NCBI GenBank assembly: GCA_014377915.1
Contig: JACMOT010000569.1
Location: 1 to 17,449 of the forward strand
Length of the DNA: 17,449 bases
From: Tardiphaga sp.
GTDB lineage: Bacteria > Pseudomonadota > Alphaproteobacteria > Rhizobiales > Xanthobacteraceae
Direction of reading: 5' to 3'
Below are positions 15,480-17,449 of the stretch, piece after piece. The position numbers were made by a program, and so were the translations under genes. How positions within the stretch are numbered: position 1 is the first letter of the stretch; each line of letters starts with the position of its first letter. The notes below the pieces were generated by a model. The model ran no database searches. It saw nothing but the letters and a program-made list of their open reading frames with translations, and was not told the DNA's origin.

Positions 15480-15965
15480 TCAATCGAGCGGGCATTCCCT
15501 GATTACGTCGACAAGCGCCTTTTGCGCACCGGCCGCGTCGTAGGCCAGCATCTCCGTCACGCCCATCGGTGCCGTGAGGCGCACCACGATCTCGCGGGCG
15601 TCGCGGATGGCCTTCACGATCCGCTTGTCGGGGTCGATCTGAATCACCTGCGTATCGAGCGCCCGGGCATTGGTGTCGAGATCGGGCAGCGCATCGACCC
15701 GGAACCTGACCCTGAATTGATCCCCGGCGGCGCGCGGAGTGGTGCCGCTCGTGACCGGAAACAAGGTCAGGTTCAGCCGTTTGGCGATGCACCTGACCGA
15801 GAGCGCCATGGTGCGACCGCTGGTGACCGCCGTGAAAATCCGGCCGCTTCCCGACGGGGCCGTTTCGCTGGATACCATCCAGTTGCCGATCATCTTCGGC
15901 TCCAGCTGCGCATGCGCCGCGCTCGCCGCGCACGCCAACAGCCCCGCCACCATCAGCCGCTTCAT
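15480..15965 (-). CDS. Small secreted protein, possibly TagO/VasI-like
   Basis: This 161-residue protein has a clear Sec signal peptide (residues 1-19, MKRLMVAGLLACAASAAHA, cleaved before QLEPK). The mature protein starts with GNWMVSSETAPSGSGRIFTA and then has RTMALSVRCIAKRLNLTLFP. The pattern W.VS....P......(F/V)TA....... L.(I/V)RC ... L.L is like that of the TagO/VasI family (PF11319) of type VI-associated secreted proteins, but no T6SS gene is nearby, so the name is tentative. Two cysteines remain after cleavage (C59 and C158) and may form a disulfide. GGGGAG lies about 6 bp before the ATG. The gene is convergent with the CHAD gene, 86 bp apart, and appears monocistronic. Confidence 0.72.
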   Translation of the reverse strand: MKRLMVAGLLACAASAAHAQLEPKMIGNWMVSSETAPSGSGRIFTAVTSGRTMALSVRCIAKRLNLTLFPVTSGTTPRAAGDQFRVRFRVDALPDLDTNARALDTQVIQIDPDKRIVKAIRDAREIVVRLTAPMGVTEMLAYDAAGAQKALVDVIRECPLD

Positions 15966-16287
15966 CCAACGCTCCCCACAACCTCAAGGCACCAAGCGTG
16001 CCACACCTTGCCTTTGTGGGAAAGATACCGCGTCACGCCGGCCGCCGTTGTGAAGGGCTAAACTTTGCGCTGGAAATATCCGCGGAGGCCACTGGCCGCC
16101 GATCGGCCAGAGTCCGGGATCAAAAGCGCCGGCCGCTGGCGCAGGATGTCCGCGAAATCGCGCGAGGTTTGGCGCGATACACTCTTATCTTGCAACGAAG
16201 CGCTTGATACAACCTGATGCGGACCATCGCGGCGCCGACCGGCCGCGCCCCCGCGGAAATACGATTCGAATGTCAAACAGCCCGTTT
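15966..16287. other. 322-bp region between the secreted-protein gene and the IS110 transposase gene
   Basis: No gene is supported here. It holds the promoter side of the secreted-protein gene, a short hairpin GGCAC-CAAGC-GTGCC (15988-16002), and a 7-bp stem CTGGCCG (16092-16098)/CGGCCAG (16104-16110). Part of the right end may belong to the IS110 element, whose boundary I cannot place. Confidence 0.6.

Positions 16288-17449
<1,162 letters not shown>

Noticed and set aside
15480..15965. Part of a type VI secretion locus
   Set aside because: No other T6SS component is present; the resemblance of one small secreted protein is not enough.
14893..15987. 364-codon minus-strand open frame over the CHAD gene and the secreted-protein gene
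   Set aside because: It overlaps two genes with recognisable domains or a signal peptide, and its composition is Gly/Arg/Ala-rich without motifs.

Overview
The window is high-GC DNA with rhizobial-type gene content: amidohydrolase, cyclase-family hydrolase, orphan branched-chain-type binding protein, CocE/NonD hydrolase, Old Yellow Enzyme, GST, ActP-type symporter and IclR/TetR regulators. This points to an alphaproteobacterium of the Bradyrhizobium/Rhodopseudomonas type (inference from gene content and composition; no rRNA or marker gene is present).

Positions 1-2097: the last codons of a plus-strand amidohydrolase run into an intrinsic terminator that lies inside the 3' end of a convergent tetR gene. 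Upstream of tetR are a perfect 20-bp palindrome and then a minus-strand cyclase-family (kynurenine formamidase-like) hydrolase. The cyclase has its own operator-like promoter region within a 555-bp gap (2098-2652).

Positions 2653-11778: a long co-directional minus-strand run reads MFS (MHS-type) transporter, cupin, DUF485 protein, ActP-like Na+/solute symporter, GC hairpin, GST, Old Yellow Enzyme, 228-bp gap, CocE/NonD hydrolase, Tat-exported ABC substrate-binding protein, and a perfect 18-bp hairpin. A divergent iclR gene (11970-12740) shares its promoter region with the MFS gene, and that region contains the perfect 16-bp palindrome TTTCGATATATCGAAA. The simplest reading is an IclR-controlled uptake-and-catabolism operon for a small carboxylate, ester or lactone (possibly aromatic or xenobiotic). 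Two proton/sodium symporters and a binding protein would bring in or sense the substrate, and an esterase, ene-reductase, GST and cupin would act on it. The substrate cannot be named from sequence.

Positions 12986-15965: an unrelated module holds an APH-like kinase/AAA ATPase fusion that is probably translationally coupled (GTGA overlap) to a CHAD-domain protein. A convergent gene for a small secreted protein with a TagO/VasI-like appearance follows.

Positions 16288-17449: an IS110-family element with an intact DEDD/Ser transposase. Its 5' noncoding end, where IS110 bridge RNAs are encoded, runs off the right edge of the window.

No tRNA, rRNA, CRISPR array or riboswitch was recognised.
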